A stretch of DNA of 64,000 nucleotides from Jiangella rhizosphaerae (GTDB lineage: Bacteria > Actinomycetota > Actinomycetes > Jiangellales > Jiangellaceae): contig NZ_QUAL01000184.1 of the NCBI RefSeq assembly GCF_003579925.1, positions 1 through 64,000 of the forward strand. The letters run 5' to 3'. Of the stretch, positions 45,758 through 54,373 are shown piece by piece (position 1 is the stretch's first letter; the number at the start of each line of letters is the position of its first letter). Both the position numbers and the translations under genes were made by a program. The notes under the pieces were generated by a model. The model ran no database searches. It had not been told where the DNA came from and saw nothing but the letters and a program-made list of their open reading frames with translations.

Positions 45758-45797
45758 ACCGGCAGCACGCCCGGACAGGCCGGCCTTGAACCGCGGA

Positions 45798-45815
45798 ATA
45801 CTTGTATGCAAGTAT
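45798..45815. promoter_or_regulatory. Perfect GntR operator ATACTTG-TATG-CAAGTAT
   Basis: Inverted repeat with 7-bp arms, seven bases before the regulator start. The core CTTGTATGCAAG resembles CTTGTATACAAG sites used by FadR-subfamily proteins. It implies autoregulation of the regulator-kinase-enolase operon. Confidence 0.75.
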
Positions 45816-45821
45816 CCACCC

Positions 45822-46565
45822 ATGACGCCACCCGCTCGCTCGAACGAGGTGTCCGGCTCTGCGGCCGACGGGCCACGCACGCCGGCGCTGTCGGTGATCG
45901 AGCGGGCGAGGCGCGGCGGCCGCACGTCCGACAAGGTGTTCGAGCAGCTGATGGAGGCGATCCGCGGCCTGCGCCTCCTGCCCGGTCAGCCGCTCAGCGA
46001 GACCGAGCTCGCCCGTGAGCTCGGCGTGAGCCGCACACCGGTACGCGAGGCGATCGCCCGCCTCGCCGATGCCGGACTCGTCGACGTCGTGCCGCAGGTG
46101 GGCACGACCGTGTCGGTCATCCGGCTGGCGGAGGTGGAGGAGGCGCGGTTCATCCGCGAGAGCCTGGAGGTGGCGGCGCTGAAGGACGCGGTGCCGCTCT
46201 CGGCCGCCGACGCGGCCGGCCTGCGGGAGGTGATCGAGCGGCAGCGGAAGGCGCTCGACGCCGGCGACCTCGAGGGGTTCTTCGGCCTGGACGAGGCGCT
46301 GCACGAGCGGATCTTCACGCTGAGCGGACATCGCGGCGCCTGGACGACGGTGCAGCGCACCAAGGTCCATCTCGACCGGATGCGGCGGCTCGTGCTGCCG
46401 GACCGTGCGCTCATCGCCGAGGTGATCGCCGAGCACGACGGCATCGTGGACGCGCTCGAGTCCGGTGACGTCGCGACCGCCGAGCGGCGCGTGCGTGCCC
46501 ACGCCGGCCGGGTGCCGCACCTCAAGGGTGAACTGCAGCGCGACTTCCCGGGCTACTTCGCATGA
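45822..46565 (+). CDS. FadR-subfamily GntR regulator of the novel catabolic cluster
   Basis: Regulator of 247 residues. About 25 poorly conserved residues precede a winged helix (LARELGVSRTPVREAIARLADAGLV, near residues 63-87) and an FCD domain (FFGLDEALHERIFTLSGH). ATG 45822 is preferred because the palindromic operator lies just before it; a longer frame from 45786 would read through the operator. It heads an ATGA-coupled operon with the kinase, enolase paralogue and SDR. Confidence 0.9.
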   Translation: MTPPARSNEVSGSAADGPRTPALSVIERARRGGRTSDKVFEQLMEAIRGLRLLPGQPLSETELARELGVSRTPVREAIARLADAGLVDVVPQVGTTVSVIRLAEVEEARFIRESLEVAALKDAVPLSAADAAGLREVIERQRKALDAGDLEGFFGLDEALHERIFTLSGHRGAWTTVQRTKVHLDRMRRLVLPDRALIAEVIAEHDGIVDALESGDVATAERRVRAHAGRVPHLKGELQRDFPGYFA

Positions 46566-47587
46566 CCGACGCCGCGACGGATGCCGGGCAGCCGGCCGCG
46601 CCGCTGCTCACCCCGGGCACGGTCGTGGCGTTCCTGCGCCGGCGGGGCGTCATCGACGAGGCGACGCCCACGGTCCGCGAGCTCAGCGGCGGCGTCTCGT
46701 GCGTCGTGCTGCGCGTCGACGCGGGCGAGCGGTCGGTCGTGGTCAAGCAGGCGCTGCCGCGGCTGCGGGTGCAGGCGGAGTGGTCGGCCACGCGACGGCG
46801 GACGCTGAGCGAGGCGGCCGCCCTGACGGTGTACCACGACATCACCCCCGACCGGGTGCCCGGCGTCGTCGACGTCGACGAGACGTCGATGGCGCTCGTC
46901 ATGGAGGCCGCACCACTCGGCGTCGCGAACTGGAAGTCGATGCTGATGTCCGGCCCGGACGCCGCGGCCGGCGACGTCCCCGAGCTCCTCGGCCGGACGC
47001 TGGGCCGCTGGCATCGTCACACCCGCGGAGACCTTCAGCTGCTGAGCCGCTTCCAGGACGACGAGGCGTTCGAGCAGCTGCGGGTGGCGCCGTTCCACCG
47101 GGAGGTGCGGCGCCTCCACCCGTCGGTGGCCGACGCCCTCGACGCGTGCGTCGACGACCTGACCACGGCGCGCGAGTGCCTGGTCCACGGCGACTTCTCC
47201 CCCAAGAACGTCCTGGTCGGCGCCGGCCTGTGCTGGGTCGTCGACGCCGAGGTCGCCAAGGCCGGCGCGCCGGTGTTCGACGTGGCGTTCATGGTCGCGC
47301 ACCTGATGCTGAAGTACGTCCGGGCCGGCCGCGCGGCGGTGTTCCGGACGGCGGCCGGGCGCTTCGACGCCGCGTACCGGGAGGCCGCGGGCGTCGCGGA
47401 GCCCCCGCCGCGCCTGGGGTGGCATGTCGCCGCGTTGCTGCTGGCCCGGATCGACGGCATGTCGCCGGTCGACTATCTCAACCCCGCTCAGGCCGGCCAG
47501 GTCCGGCGTGCCGCGCTGCGGGTGCTGGACGGGTCGGACGTCACGGTGGCGGACGTGTGGGACGCGCTGGCCGAGGAGGACCGATGA
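46562..47587 (+). CDS. APH-fold small-molecule kinase
   Basis: Phosphotransferase of 341 residues with the aminoglycoside-phosphotransferase/choline-kinase fold, related in layout to methylthioribose kinase. The ATP-binding lysine lies in VVVKQALP, the catalytic loop is HGDFSPKNVL (His209, Asp211) and the metal motif is VVDAEVAKAGAPVFDVAF, where a Glu follows the expected Asp. ATG 46562 overlaps the regulator stop (ATGA) and the stop overlaps the enolase paralogue. An antibiotic-resistance role is unlikely; more probably it phosphorylates a sugar or sugar acid. Confidence 0.82.
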   Translation: MTDAATDAGQPAAPLLTPGTVVAFLRRRGVIDEATPTVRELSGGVSCVVLRVDAGERSVVVKQALPRLRVQAEWSATRRRTLSEAAALTVYHDITPDRVPGVVDVDETSMALVMEAAPLGVANWKSMLMSGPDAAAGDVPELLGRTLGRWHRHTRGDLQLLSRFQDDEAFEQLRVAPFHREVRRLHPSVADALDACVDDLTTARECLVHGDFSPKNVLVGAGLCWVVDAEVAKAGAPVFDVAFMVAHLMLKYVRAGRAAVFRTAAGRFDAAYREAAGVAEPPPRLGWHVAALLLARIDGMSPVDYLNPAQAGQVRRAALRVLDGSDVTVADVWDALAEEDR

Positions 47588-48858
47588 CCCGTGTCGAGCA
47601 GGTGGTGGCGTGGGAGGCGCTGGACTCGCGGGCCCGGCCGACCGTGGCCTGCCGGGTGTCGCTCACCGACGGCTCGTCGGCTCGCGCCCTGGTGCCGTCG
47701 GGTGCGTCGACGGGATCGTACGAGGCGTTCGAGCTGCGCGACGGCGACGAGCGGTACGACGGCATGGGCGTCCGGCGCGCGGTCGAGCACGTGAACACCA
47801 CACTGGCCGACGCGGTCCGCGGACTGGACACGGCCGAGCCGGACGCCGTCGACCGCGTGCTCGAAGAGCTGGACGGCGGCCACCGCTTCGAGCGTCTCGG
47901 CGGCAACGCGGTGCTCGCGGTCTCGGTGGCCGCGAGCCGAGCCGCGGCCGCCGCGGCAGGGGTCCCGCTCGCGTGCTGGCTGCACGGCCCGGGGGCGCTG
48001 CCGTTGCCGATGCCGATGGTCAACATCATCTCCGGCGGCGCGCACGCGGGCCGGGCCATCGACGTCCAGGACTTCCTCGTCATCCCCGTGGGCGCCGCCT
48101 CCTTCGCCCAGGCGCTGGAGTGGTGTGCCCGGGTCCGGGACGCGGCGCGCCGGCTGGCCCTGGCCGGCGGCCACGCCGCCGCGGTACTGGTGGCCGACGA
48201 GGGCGGGCTCGGCGTGCCGCTCGGCGGCAACGGCGACGCTCTCGATCTGCTCACTCGGGCCATCGACGCGGCCGGCCTCACCCCGGGGACGGAGGTGGCG
48301 GTCGCGATCGACGTCGCGGCCAACCAGCTGTGGACGGGCGCCGGCTACGAGCTGGCCGCCGAGGATCGCACCCTGAGCGCCGCCGAGCTGATCGACGAGA
48401 TCGCCGGCTGGGTCGCGCACCACGCGGTCGTGTCCGTGGAGGACGTGCTCCGCGAGGACGACTGGGCGGGCTGGGCGGCGGCGACCCGGCGGCTGGCGGG
48501 TGTGCAGGTGATCGGTGACGACCTGTTCGCGACCGACCCCTCCCGGCTGGCCGAAGGCGTGCGACGCGGCGCGGCCAACGCCGTGCTGGTGAAGGTGAAC
48601 CAGAACGGCACCTTGCGCGGCGCCCGCGGCGTGCTCCAAGCGGCGCAGCGAGCCGGATGGGCCACCGTCGTGTCGGCCAGGTCCGGCGACACCGAGGACG
48701 ACTGGCTGGCCGACCTCGCCGTCGGCTGGAACGCCGGCCAGATCAAGGTGGGGTCGGTGCACCGTTCCGAGCGCTGCGCCAAGTGGAACCGGCTCCTGGA
48801 GCTGGAGGCCACCGAGGACACCGTGTTCAGCAACCCCTGGCGAGAGGCACCACGATGA
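47584..48858 (+). CDS. Divergent enolase paralogue (His to Ala in the active site)
   Basis: Protein of 424 residues, alignable with phosphopyruvate hydratase throughout. Conserved: Ser39 (SGASTG), His154 (GGAHA), Glu206 (ADEGG), metal ligands Asp243, Glu286 and Asp313, catalytic base Lys337 (VKVNQ) and Lys388 (GQIKVGS). Changed: the SHRSGETED motif reads SARSGDTED, so the histidine that contacts the phosphoenolpyruvate phosphate is Ala365, and the Glu of VQDF is Asp163. ATG-coupled on both sides within a catabolic operon, so it is not the housekeeping enolase. It probably dehydrates a phosphorylated acid made by the kinase before it (inference). Confidence 0.85.
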   Translation: MTRVEQVVAWEALDSRARPTVACRVSLTDGSSARALVPSGASTGSYEAFELRDGDERYDGMGVRRAVEHVNTTLADAVRGLDTAEPDAVDRVLEELDGGHRFERLGGNAVLAVSVAASRAAAAAAGVPLACWLHGPGALPLPMPMVNIISGGAHAGRAIDVQDFLVIPVGAASFAQALEWCARVRDAARRLALAGGHAAAVLVADEGGLGVPLGGNGDALDLLTRAIDAAGLTPGTEVAVAIDVAANQLWTGAGYELAAEDRTLSAAELIDEIAGWVAHHAVVSVEDVLREDDWAGWAAATRRLAGVQVIGDDLFATDPSRLAEGVRRGAANAVLVKVNQNGTLRGARGVLQAAQRAGWATVVSARSGDTEDDWLADLAVGWNAGQIKVGSVHRSERCAKWNRLLELEATEDTVFSNPWREAPR

Positions 48859-49589
48859 ACAGGTTCGACGGCCGCACGGTCGTGGTCACCGGGGCGGCGT
48901 CCGGCATCGGCTACGAGATGGCGCGGCTGTTCGCCGCCGAGGGCGCGGTGGTCTACGCCGCCGACCGGACCGACGAGTCGCGGCCCGGCGGCACCCGCCC
49001 GGTGCACCTGGACGTGACCGACGAGTCCGCGGTGCGCGAGCTCATGCGGACGGTGGTCGACGACACCGGCCGCCTGGACGTGCTGTGCAACAACGCCGGC
49101 ATCGGCTCGACCGCCGACCCGGTCTCGTGCACCGCCGAGGAGTGGCGTCGGGTGTTCGACGTCAACGCCCTCGGCGTGTTCCTGTGCACCAAGTACGCGC
49201 TGCCGCCGATGCTGGCCGCCGGGCGCGGGTCGATCGTCAACACCGCGTCCGCGGCGGCCTCCGTCGGGCTGAAGGACCGCGCCGCCTACTGCGCGAGCAA
49301 GGGCGCGGTCGTCGCGTTCACCCGGGCGGTCGCCGTCCAGTACGCGGGCACCGGCGTGCGCTGCAACTGCGTGTCGCCGGGCACCGTGGACTCGCCGTGG
49401 GTGGCGCGGCTGCTCGCTCAGGCGCCCGACGCGGCCGCGGCTCACGCGCAGCTGACGGCCCGGCAGCCGATGGGCCGGCTCGGGCAACCCACCGAGATCG
49501 CCAAGGCCGCGCTCTATCTGGCGTCGGACGACGCCGACTACGTCACCGGGACGGACCTGGTGATCGACGGCGGCCTGCTCGCCGGTTAG
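48855..49589 (+). CDS. Short-chain dehydrogenase/reductase
   Basis: Classical NAD(P)-dependent SDR of 244 residues. Cofactor motif TGAASGIG (residues 12-19), NNAG, catalytic Ser (NTASAAAS), YCASK and the C-terminal TDLVIDGG are all intact. ATG 48855 overlaps the enolase-paralogue stop. Oxidises or reduces a sugar hydroxyl in the same pathway; substrate unknown. Confidence 0.9.
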   Translation: MNRFDGRTVVVTGAASGIGYEMARLFAAEGAVVYAADRTDESRPGGTRPVHLDVTDESAVRELMRTVVDDTGRLDVLCNNAGIGSTADPVSCTAEEWRRVFDVNALGVFLCTKYALPPMLAAGRGSIVNTASAAASVGLKDRAAYCASKGAVVAFTRAVAVQYAGTGVRCNCVSPGTVDSPWVARLLAQAPDAAAAHAQLTARQPMGRLGQPTEIAKAALYLASDDADYVTGTDLVIDGGLLAG

Positions 49590-49597
49590 GCCGGCCG

Positions 49598-50644
49598 ATG
49601 TCCGAACTGGTGTGCGTCGGGACGTTCACCCCCGTCGCGGGCGGCCGGGGTACGGGCATCCACACGTTCATCCGTGACCCCCGGACGGGCGAGCTGACGA
49701 GCGTGGGGCCTCCCGCGCCGGCCGAGGCTCCGACGTTCCTCGCCGGCGGACCGGACGGCCGGGTGCTCTACGCGCTCGACGGGTGGGAGCGCAGCGGCGT
49801 CCGCGCCTTCGGCATCGCGGCGTCGGGTGCGCTGCGCGACCTCGGCAGGCGCCCGGCGGGAGGCGCCGTCCCGTGCCACCTCGCGGTGGCCCCGGACGGG
49901 CGGCACGTGCTCGCGACCCATTACGGGTCGGGCTCGGTCAGCGTCCATCGCGTGGGCCGGGGCGGCCGGCTGGCGGAGCGCACCGACCTGGTCTCCCTCG
50001 AGGGGTCCGGGCCCGACGCCGAGCGCCAGGACGCCGCCCACCCGCACCACGTCCACGTGGCTCCTGACGGCACCGTGCGGGTGACCGACCTCGGCGCGGA
50101 CGCCGTCCGCGCGTTCCGGCTGCGCCACGGCCGGCTCGTCCCGGGGCCGGTCACTCCGGCCCGGCCCGGCAGCGGCCCGCGTCACCTCGCCGAGCATCCC
50201 GACGGGCGGCTGTTCGTCGCCAACGAGCTGGACTCCACCGTCAGCGTCTTCGTCGCGACCGCGGCCGGCGACCTCCGCGAACGGGCGACGATGCCGGCGA
50301 CGATCGCACCGCCCCGGGAGCGCAGCTACCCGAGCGAGATCGTCGTCTCTCCGGACGGCCGCTTCGTGTACGTCGCGAACCGCGGGGCGAACACCGTGAC
50401 GACGTTCGGCGTCACCGCCGGTGCCCTCGAGCCCGTGGCGGAGACCGGCGTGGAGGGTGAGTGGCCGCGCCACATCGCCCGCATCGGCGACCACCTCTAC
50501 GCCGCCAACGAACGCTCGGACTCGGTCGCGATCTTCGCCGTCGATCCTCGGCGAGGGGTGCCGGAGTTCACCGGCCGTCTGGTCGACGTGGCGAGCCCCG
50601 CCTGCGTCGTGGCGGTGCGACCGACGCGGACGGGGCGGCCGTAG
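49598..50644 (+). CDS. Beta-propeller lactonase (YbhE/6-phosphogluconolactonase type)
   Basis: Cytoplasmic seven-bladed propeller of 348 residues. Blade repeats such as HLAVAPDGRHV, HVHVAPDGT, HLAEHPDGRLFVANELDSTVS and EIVVSPDGRFVYVANRG are visible, as in Pgl/YkgB proteins. ATG 49598 lies eight bases after the SDR stop. It would open a lactone produced by a cluster dehydrogenase (the SDR or the Gfo/Idh enzyme). Its stop meets that of the convergent secreted protein after three bases. Confidence 0.88.
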   Translation: MSELVCVGTFTPVAGGRGTGIHTFIRDPRTGELTSVGPPAPAEAPTFLAGGPDGRVLYALDGWERSGVRAFGIAASGALRDLGRRPAGGAVPCHLAVAPDGRHVLATHYGSGSVSVHRVGRGGRLAERTDLVSLEGSGPDAERQDAAHPHHVHVAPDGTVRVTDLGADAVRAFRLRHGRLVPGPVTPARPGSGPRHLAEHPDGRLFVANELDSTVSVFVATAAGDLRERATMPATIAPPRERSYPSEIVVSPDGRFVYVANRGANTVTTFGVTAGALEPVAETGVEGEWPRHIARIGDHLYAANERSDSVAIFAVDPRRGVPEFTGRLVDVASPACVVAVRPTRTGRP

Positions 50645-50647
50645 GCG

Positions 50648-51706
50648 TCAGCCGTGCTCGTAGATCCCGCCCCAGCCCGGTCGCTGGTCGTGCGCACGCT
50701 GAGTGTGGATCACCATCGGCTCACCGGACAGCCACGTCAAATCCATGGCGATGTTCACCCGTGGACAGCCGAACAGGTGCTCGTTCTTGTCGAGGACCGC
50801 GGTCGCGCTCAGCGGATAGTGATGGTAGGGAGCGATGACGTGGATCTGGTACTCGAAGACGCGGATCGGGCTGGACACGCCGCATGCGCTTCCGTCGAGG
50901 TGCTGCGGCTGAACGACGATGTCGAACTTCACCCGCGTGCCGTCGGCATCCGCGCCGACGCACACGGGATACCGAGGTCCGTCGCCGTAGGTGCAGGTCG
51001 TCACGTTCTGGTCCATGGCGATCGTGACCTTGGAGCTTCCGGAGTCCTGGAAGGTGTAGTTCCCGTAGTTGTGTCGCCGGAACGGGCTCGCCGGGCTGAT
51101 GTACGGCTGCGGGCCGGTACCGCTGTCCGGCACGGTCCAGCCGTAGCCCGCGGTCACGCCGACACTGCTGGTCGGTTTGACAGGCGTGGCATGCAGAGTC
51201 GCGCCGGCGTCGAACCACACGCGGATCGTGCCGCTGCGCGGCTGGTATGCGGCCACGCGCAGCCTGCAGGTGTACGTGCCGGTGGACGGAGCCCGGAACA
51301 TGGCCCGGATCTGCGGCCGGAAGGTGAACTCGTTGTGCGGCGGGTCGAGGTTCCGCGCGGCGTACCAGCCGGTGCCCGTGCTGGCGATGCCGGGTCCATA
51401 GCACTGCACGATGAAGGTCGCACCGGGATCGGGGTCTTGGTTGGGCCACTCGGTGCGAGCCACCAGGTTGCGGGTGTAGAGCCAGACCCCCTCGCCCTGG
51501 ACGAGATTCATCGTGAGATCGCTGCCGGGCAGGTTGACGGGGTTGCTGTTGGTAGTGGCGTCGATATGGAACTCCGCTGTCGGCGGTGTGGAGATCGGGT
51601 CGTTGCCGATCGCCTGGGCGCTCGGCGCGTTGACACCGAGCAGCGCCGTGACTACCGCCGAGGCGACGATCGTGCCCAGTGCTCGCCGCGGACGTCCGAC
51701 TCTCAT
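50648..51706 (-). CDS. Secreted protein of unknown function
   Basis: A 352-residue exported protein that I do not recognise. A signal peptide (MRVGRPRRALGTIVASAVV..., cleavage after AQA near residue 32) is followed by beta-rich sequence with paired cysteines (VQCYGPG, TYTCRLRV, TTCTYGDG, YPVCVGAD, SACGV, FGCPRV) and no lipobox. ATG 51706 follows AGGAGG and overlaps the epimerase stop (ATGA), so it is co-translated with a cytoplasmic epimerase, which is unusual. It may bind the polysaccharide outside the cell. Confidence 0.7.
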   Translation of the reverse strand: MRVGRPRRALGTIVASAVVTALLGVNAPSAQAIGNDPISTPPTAEFHIDATTNSNPVNLPGSDLTMNLVQGEGVWLYTRNLVARTEWPNQDPDPGATFIVQCYGPGIASTGTGWYAARNLDPPHNEFTFRPQIRAMFRAPSTGTYTCRLRVAAYQPRSGTIRVWFDAGATLHATPVKPTSSVGVTAGYGWTVPDSGTGPQPYISPASPFRRHNYGNYTFQDSGSSKVTIAMDQNVTTCTYGDGPRYPVCVGADADGTRVKFDIVVQPQHLDGSACGVSSPIRVFEYQIHVIAPYHHYPLSATAVLDKNEHLFGCPRVNIAMDLTWLSGEPMVIHTQRAHDQRPGWGGIYEHG

Positions 51707-52917
51707 GGGGCCTCCTCGAGCATGCGGTCGAGGCACGAGATGGCCAGCATCAGGTGCCGCGGGTGGTGGTAGTTCTCGATCCGCGCCGGCAGCGCCGCGA
51801 ACGACTCGTGACTGCCCTGGCGGTCGGTGGCGTGCCGCCACGTCGGTGATCCGTGCCCGTGGAGTGGAAACGTGTCCTGGACGTACTGATACGTGCGCTC
51901 GAAGAGTTCCTTCGCCCAGCCGGCGCCCGTCCGCTCGATGACGAGCAGAGCGCCGATGAGCACCTCCTCCTGCACCCACAGCTGCTTGTCGGTGGACCAG
52001 ACATTGCGGTCGACGTGCTGGAGGTTGCGGAACAGGCCGCCGTAGACGTCGTCCCAGGCGACCTCGACGTGACGCCGCAGCCACGTCGCGGCGGTGTCGA
52101 ACAGGCCGTCGTCGCCGAGCCTCGTGGCCTCGGCCATCACCATCCACAGCGCCTCGACCCCGTGACCGGTGTACACGAGCTGCTCGTACTCGTTGTCCGG
52201 GCGGCTCAGGTCGTGCTCGAGCAGCTCGTTGAGCAGGTCGAACCGCGGGTTGTGATGATGGCCGACGATCGCCTCGACGCACCGGGCGGCCACGCCCTCC
52301 AGCTCGGCGTCGTCGCGCATCTGGAGCATCTGCGTGGCGACGCGCAGGAGCACCATCCAGATGCCCAGCACCCGCGCTCCCGGGAGCGGCGGTGCACCCG
52401 GCCCGAGATACGTCTGCCCGATCGCGGGCTGGAAGTCCGGCGCGTCGTAGCGCCGCAGGCTCCGCAGCAGCAGCTCCTTGGCCGTGTGCCAGTGCCGGTC
52501 GTCACCGGTGGCCTTCGAGAACTCCGCCAGCCCCTCGGCGACGAACAGGTCGCCGTAGACGGCGCCGCCACTGGCGACCAGCGGCACGCCGTCGCGCGTG
52601 ACCTCCAGGGGCCAGGGCTCATCGGTCGCCGGCTTGGTGCGGCCCAGGAAGCCGACCGTACGGCGGGCGACCGCCAGATGCTCCTCGCGCCCGCCCAGGT
52701 GGTTGTGGAGGAACGAATACACCCAGACGCCGCGGGCGTCGAACCAGGTCAGCTTCCGCTCGTCCACGCGCCGGCCGGACGGGTCGACGTGACACAGGAA
52801 CCCGCCCTCCCGATGGTCGACGACGAACTCGTCGACGAACGGGAGGAACCGGTCGAAGAGGTCGTGGTGGTAGCGGTCGCGCAACCGCCGGATCGAGTCG
52901 TGGTCGTCGAACCACAC
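51703..52917 (-). CDS. N-acylglucosamine 2-epimerase (AGE) family protein
   Basis: Cytoplasmic (alpha/alpha)6-barrel protein of 404 residues, the usual AGE length, with GWxxxVDPSGR-like GGFLCHVDPSGRRVDERKLTWFDARGVWVYSFL, EYEQLVYTGHGVEALW and EVLIGALLVIER. Such enzymes epimerise or isomerise sugars at C2. GTG 52917, just after the binding-protein stop, gives the family length; GTG 52956 would overlap that gene. Neither has a good ribosome site. Confidence 0.78.
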   Translation of the reverse strand: MWFDDHDSIRRLRDRYHHDLFDRFLPFVDEFVVDHREGGFLCHVDPSGRRVDERKLTWFDARGVWVYSFLHNHLGGREEHLAVARRTVGFLGRTKPATDEPWPLEVTRDGVPLVASGGAVYGDLFVAEGLAEFSKATGDDRHWHTAKELLLRSLRRYDAPDFQPAIGQTYLGPGAPPLPGARVLGIWMVLLRVATQMLQMRDDAELEGVAARCVEAIVGHHHNPRFDLLNELLEHDLSRPDNEYEQLVYTGHGVEALWMVMAEATRLGDDGLFDTAATWLRRHVEVAWDDVYGGLFRNLQHVDRNVWSTDKQLWVQEEVLIGALLVIERTGAGWAKELFERTYQYVQDTFPLHGHGSPTWRHATDRQGSHESFAALPARIENYHHPRHLMLAISCLDRMLEEAP

Positions 52918-52922
52918 GGCGC

Positions 52923-54212
52923 TCAGCCGGCCTGCTCGGCCAGGAGGGTGTTCCACGCCTCCTCCACCGTCGCCAGCGTGTCCGTGGCCGCCACGTCACT
53001 GGTCATGAACGCCCGGATCTCCTTCAGGTAGGCGTCCTCGAGCTGGGCCGGGATCTGCTGGGTGATCACGACGGGCAACGCGTCGATCGCGTGCTTGCGC
53101 GCCGCGTCCTGCGGATCGCTCTCGTCGAGGTCGGTGAAGACGCTTCCCTCCAGGGTCTGCGTCGTCGACGGGAAGATCGGCGCCAGCCCGCAGAACTCGA
53201 GCTGGGCGTCGGGGCTGGTGACGTGGAGGATGAAGTCCGCGGCCACCTCCTTGATGTCGCTCCCCTGCGGTACGGCGAGCGCGTTGACGCCGGGGATGAC
53301 GTAGTTGCCCGCCGCTCCCTGCACCGCATCGGACACGACCAGGTGCTGGTAGACCTCCGGGGCGTTGTTCTTCGTGTTGATGAGGTTCGCGGGCAGGCCG
53401 TACACCCCGCCGACCACGCCCGCGGCCAGGCCGTTGTCCAGCGTCTCGGGCAGGTTGCGGATGTCCTCCGAGACCGCGCCCGGGCAGACCGCGCCCGCGC
53501 GGTAGGCCTCCCGCCACTTGTCCAGCACGGCGGCGGCCTCCGGCGTGTTGAGCGTCGCCTGCGTCCGGTCGTCGTTGAGCACGGTGACGCCTTCGCTCTG
53601 GAGCACCGCGACCCTCGGCAGTTCGGAGAACCCGCACAGGCCGGTGGTCTCCTTGACGCGCCGGCCGAACTCGAAGGCCTCGTCCCACGTCGTCGGCAGG
53701 TCGGCGGCCGCGATGCCGGCCTGCTCCAGCAGCTGGCCGTTGTACCAGGCCGTCGGCGCGCCGCCGTAGATCCACGGGACCGCCATGAGCGCGTCCTGGC
53801 GCCGCACGGAGTCGACCAGCGTGGGCAGGTAGGCGCTCAGGTCGTCCTCGGAGTAGAACGGCGTGAGGTCGGAGAGCGCGTCGCCGAACGAGCCGAGGTC
53901 GGCGTCGATCAGCTGCACCACGTCGGGGACGTCGCCGGACGCCAGCGACGCGAGCAGCTTCTGGTTGATCTCCCCGCCCGGGACGTCGACCCACTCGATC
54001 TCGACGCCGTCGTTGGCGGCCTCGTAGTCGTCGATCAGGCCTTGGATGTAGTCCTCGTAGTTGCCCTTCAGATTGATGGTCCAGAACTCCACCGTGCCGG
54101 ACGTCTGCTGATCGTCCGACGAGTCCTCGGTCGACCCCGCGACACATCCGGCCAGGGCACCGATCGACAGCAGCGCCGTCGAGAGCACCGCCGGCGTCTT
54201 GGAACTGCGCAT
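52923..54212 (-). CDS. Sugar ABC transporter substrate-binding lipoprotein
   Basis: Family 1 extracytoplasmic binding protein of 429 residues. Signal MRSSKTPAVLSTALLSIGALAGC (lipidated Cys23) is followed by a Ser/Asp linker, and the fold starts at GTVEFWTINLKGNYE. ATG 54212 follows GGAGG by six bases. It diverges from the two permease genes instead of preceding them, and leads the epimerase and secreted-protein genes. Ligand presumably the oligosaccharide cut by the heparinase-like lyase. Confidence 0.9.
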   Translation of the reverse strand: MRSSKTPAVLSTALLSIGALAGCVAGSTEDSSDDQQTSGTVEFWTINLKGNYEDYIQGLIDDYEAANDGVEIEWVDVPGGEINQKLLASLASGDVPDVVQLIDADLGSFGDALSDLTPFYSEDDLSAYLPTLVDSVRRQDALMAVPWIYGGAPTAWYNGQLLEQAGIAAADLPTTWDEAFEFGRRVKETTGLCGFSELPRVAVLQSEGVTVLNDDRTQATLNTPEAAAVLDKWREAYRAGAVCPGAVSEDIRNLPETLDNGLAAGVVGGVYGLPANLINTKNNAPEVYQHLVVSDAVQGAAGNYVIPGVNALAVPQGSDIKEVAADFILHVTSPDAQLEFCGLAPIFPSTTQTLEGSVFTDLDESDPQDAARKHAIDALPVVITQQIPAQLEDAYLKEIRAFMTSDVAATDTLATVEEAWNTLLAEQAG

Positions 54213-54264
54213 CCGACACCTCCGTGGAAGGGCGACCCCATCGGCCACCAGCGACCCGAGATTC

Positions 54265-54294
54265 TTGACAGCAACTTTATGGCCGCCGTAATGT
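54265..54294 (+). promoter_or_regulatory. Putative promoter of the permease-lyase operon
   Basis: TTGACA and TAATGT spaced by 18 bases, 80 bp upstream of the first permease start in the AT-richer gap between divergent genes. Confidence 0.45.
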
Positions 54295-54373
54295 CCCGAT
54301 CCGGACGTCCATAACTGCGATTGCGCAAGACTAGCGGCACGAAGGCAGATGTCAACCCCCACGGAGGCTCCGA

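Noticed and set aside
46562-47587. Aminoglycoside resistance gene
   Set aside because: APH fold is shared by metabolic kinases, and the gene is translationally coupled to sugar-catabolism genes.
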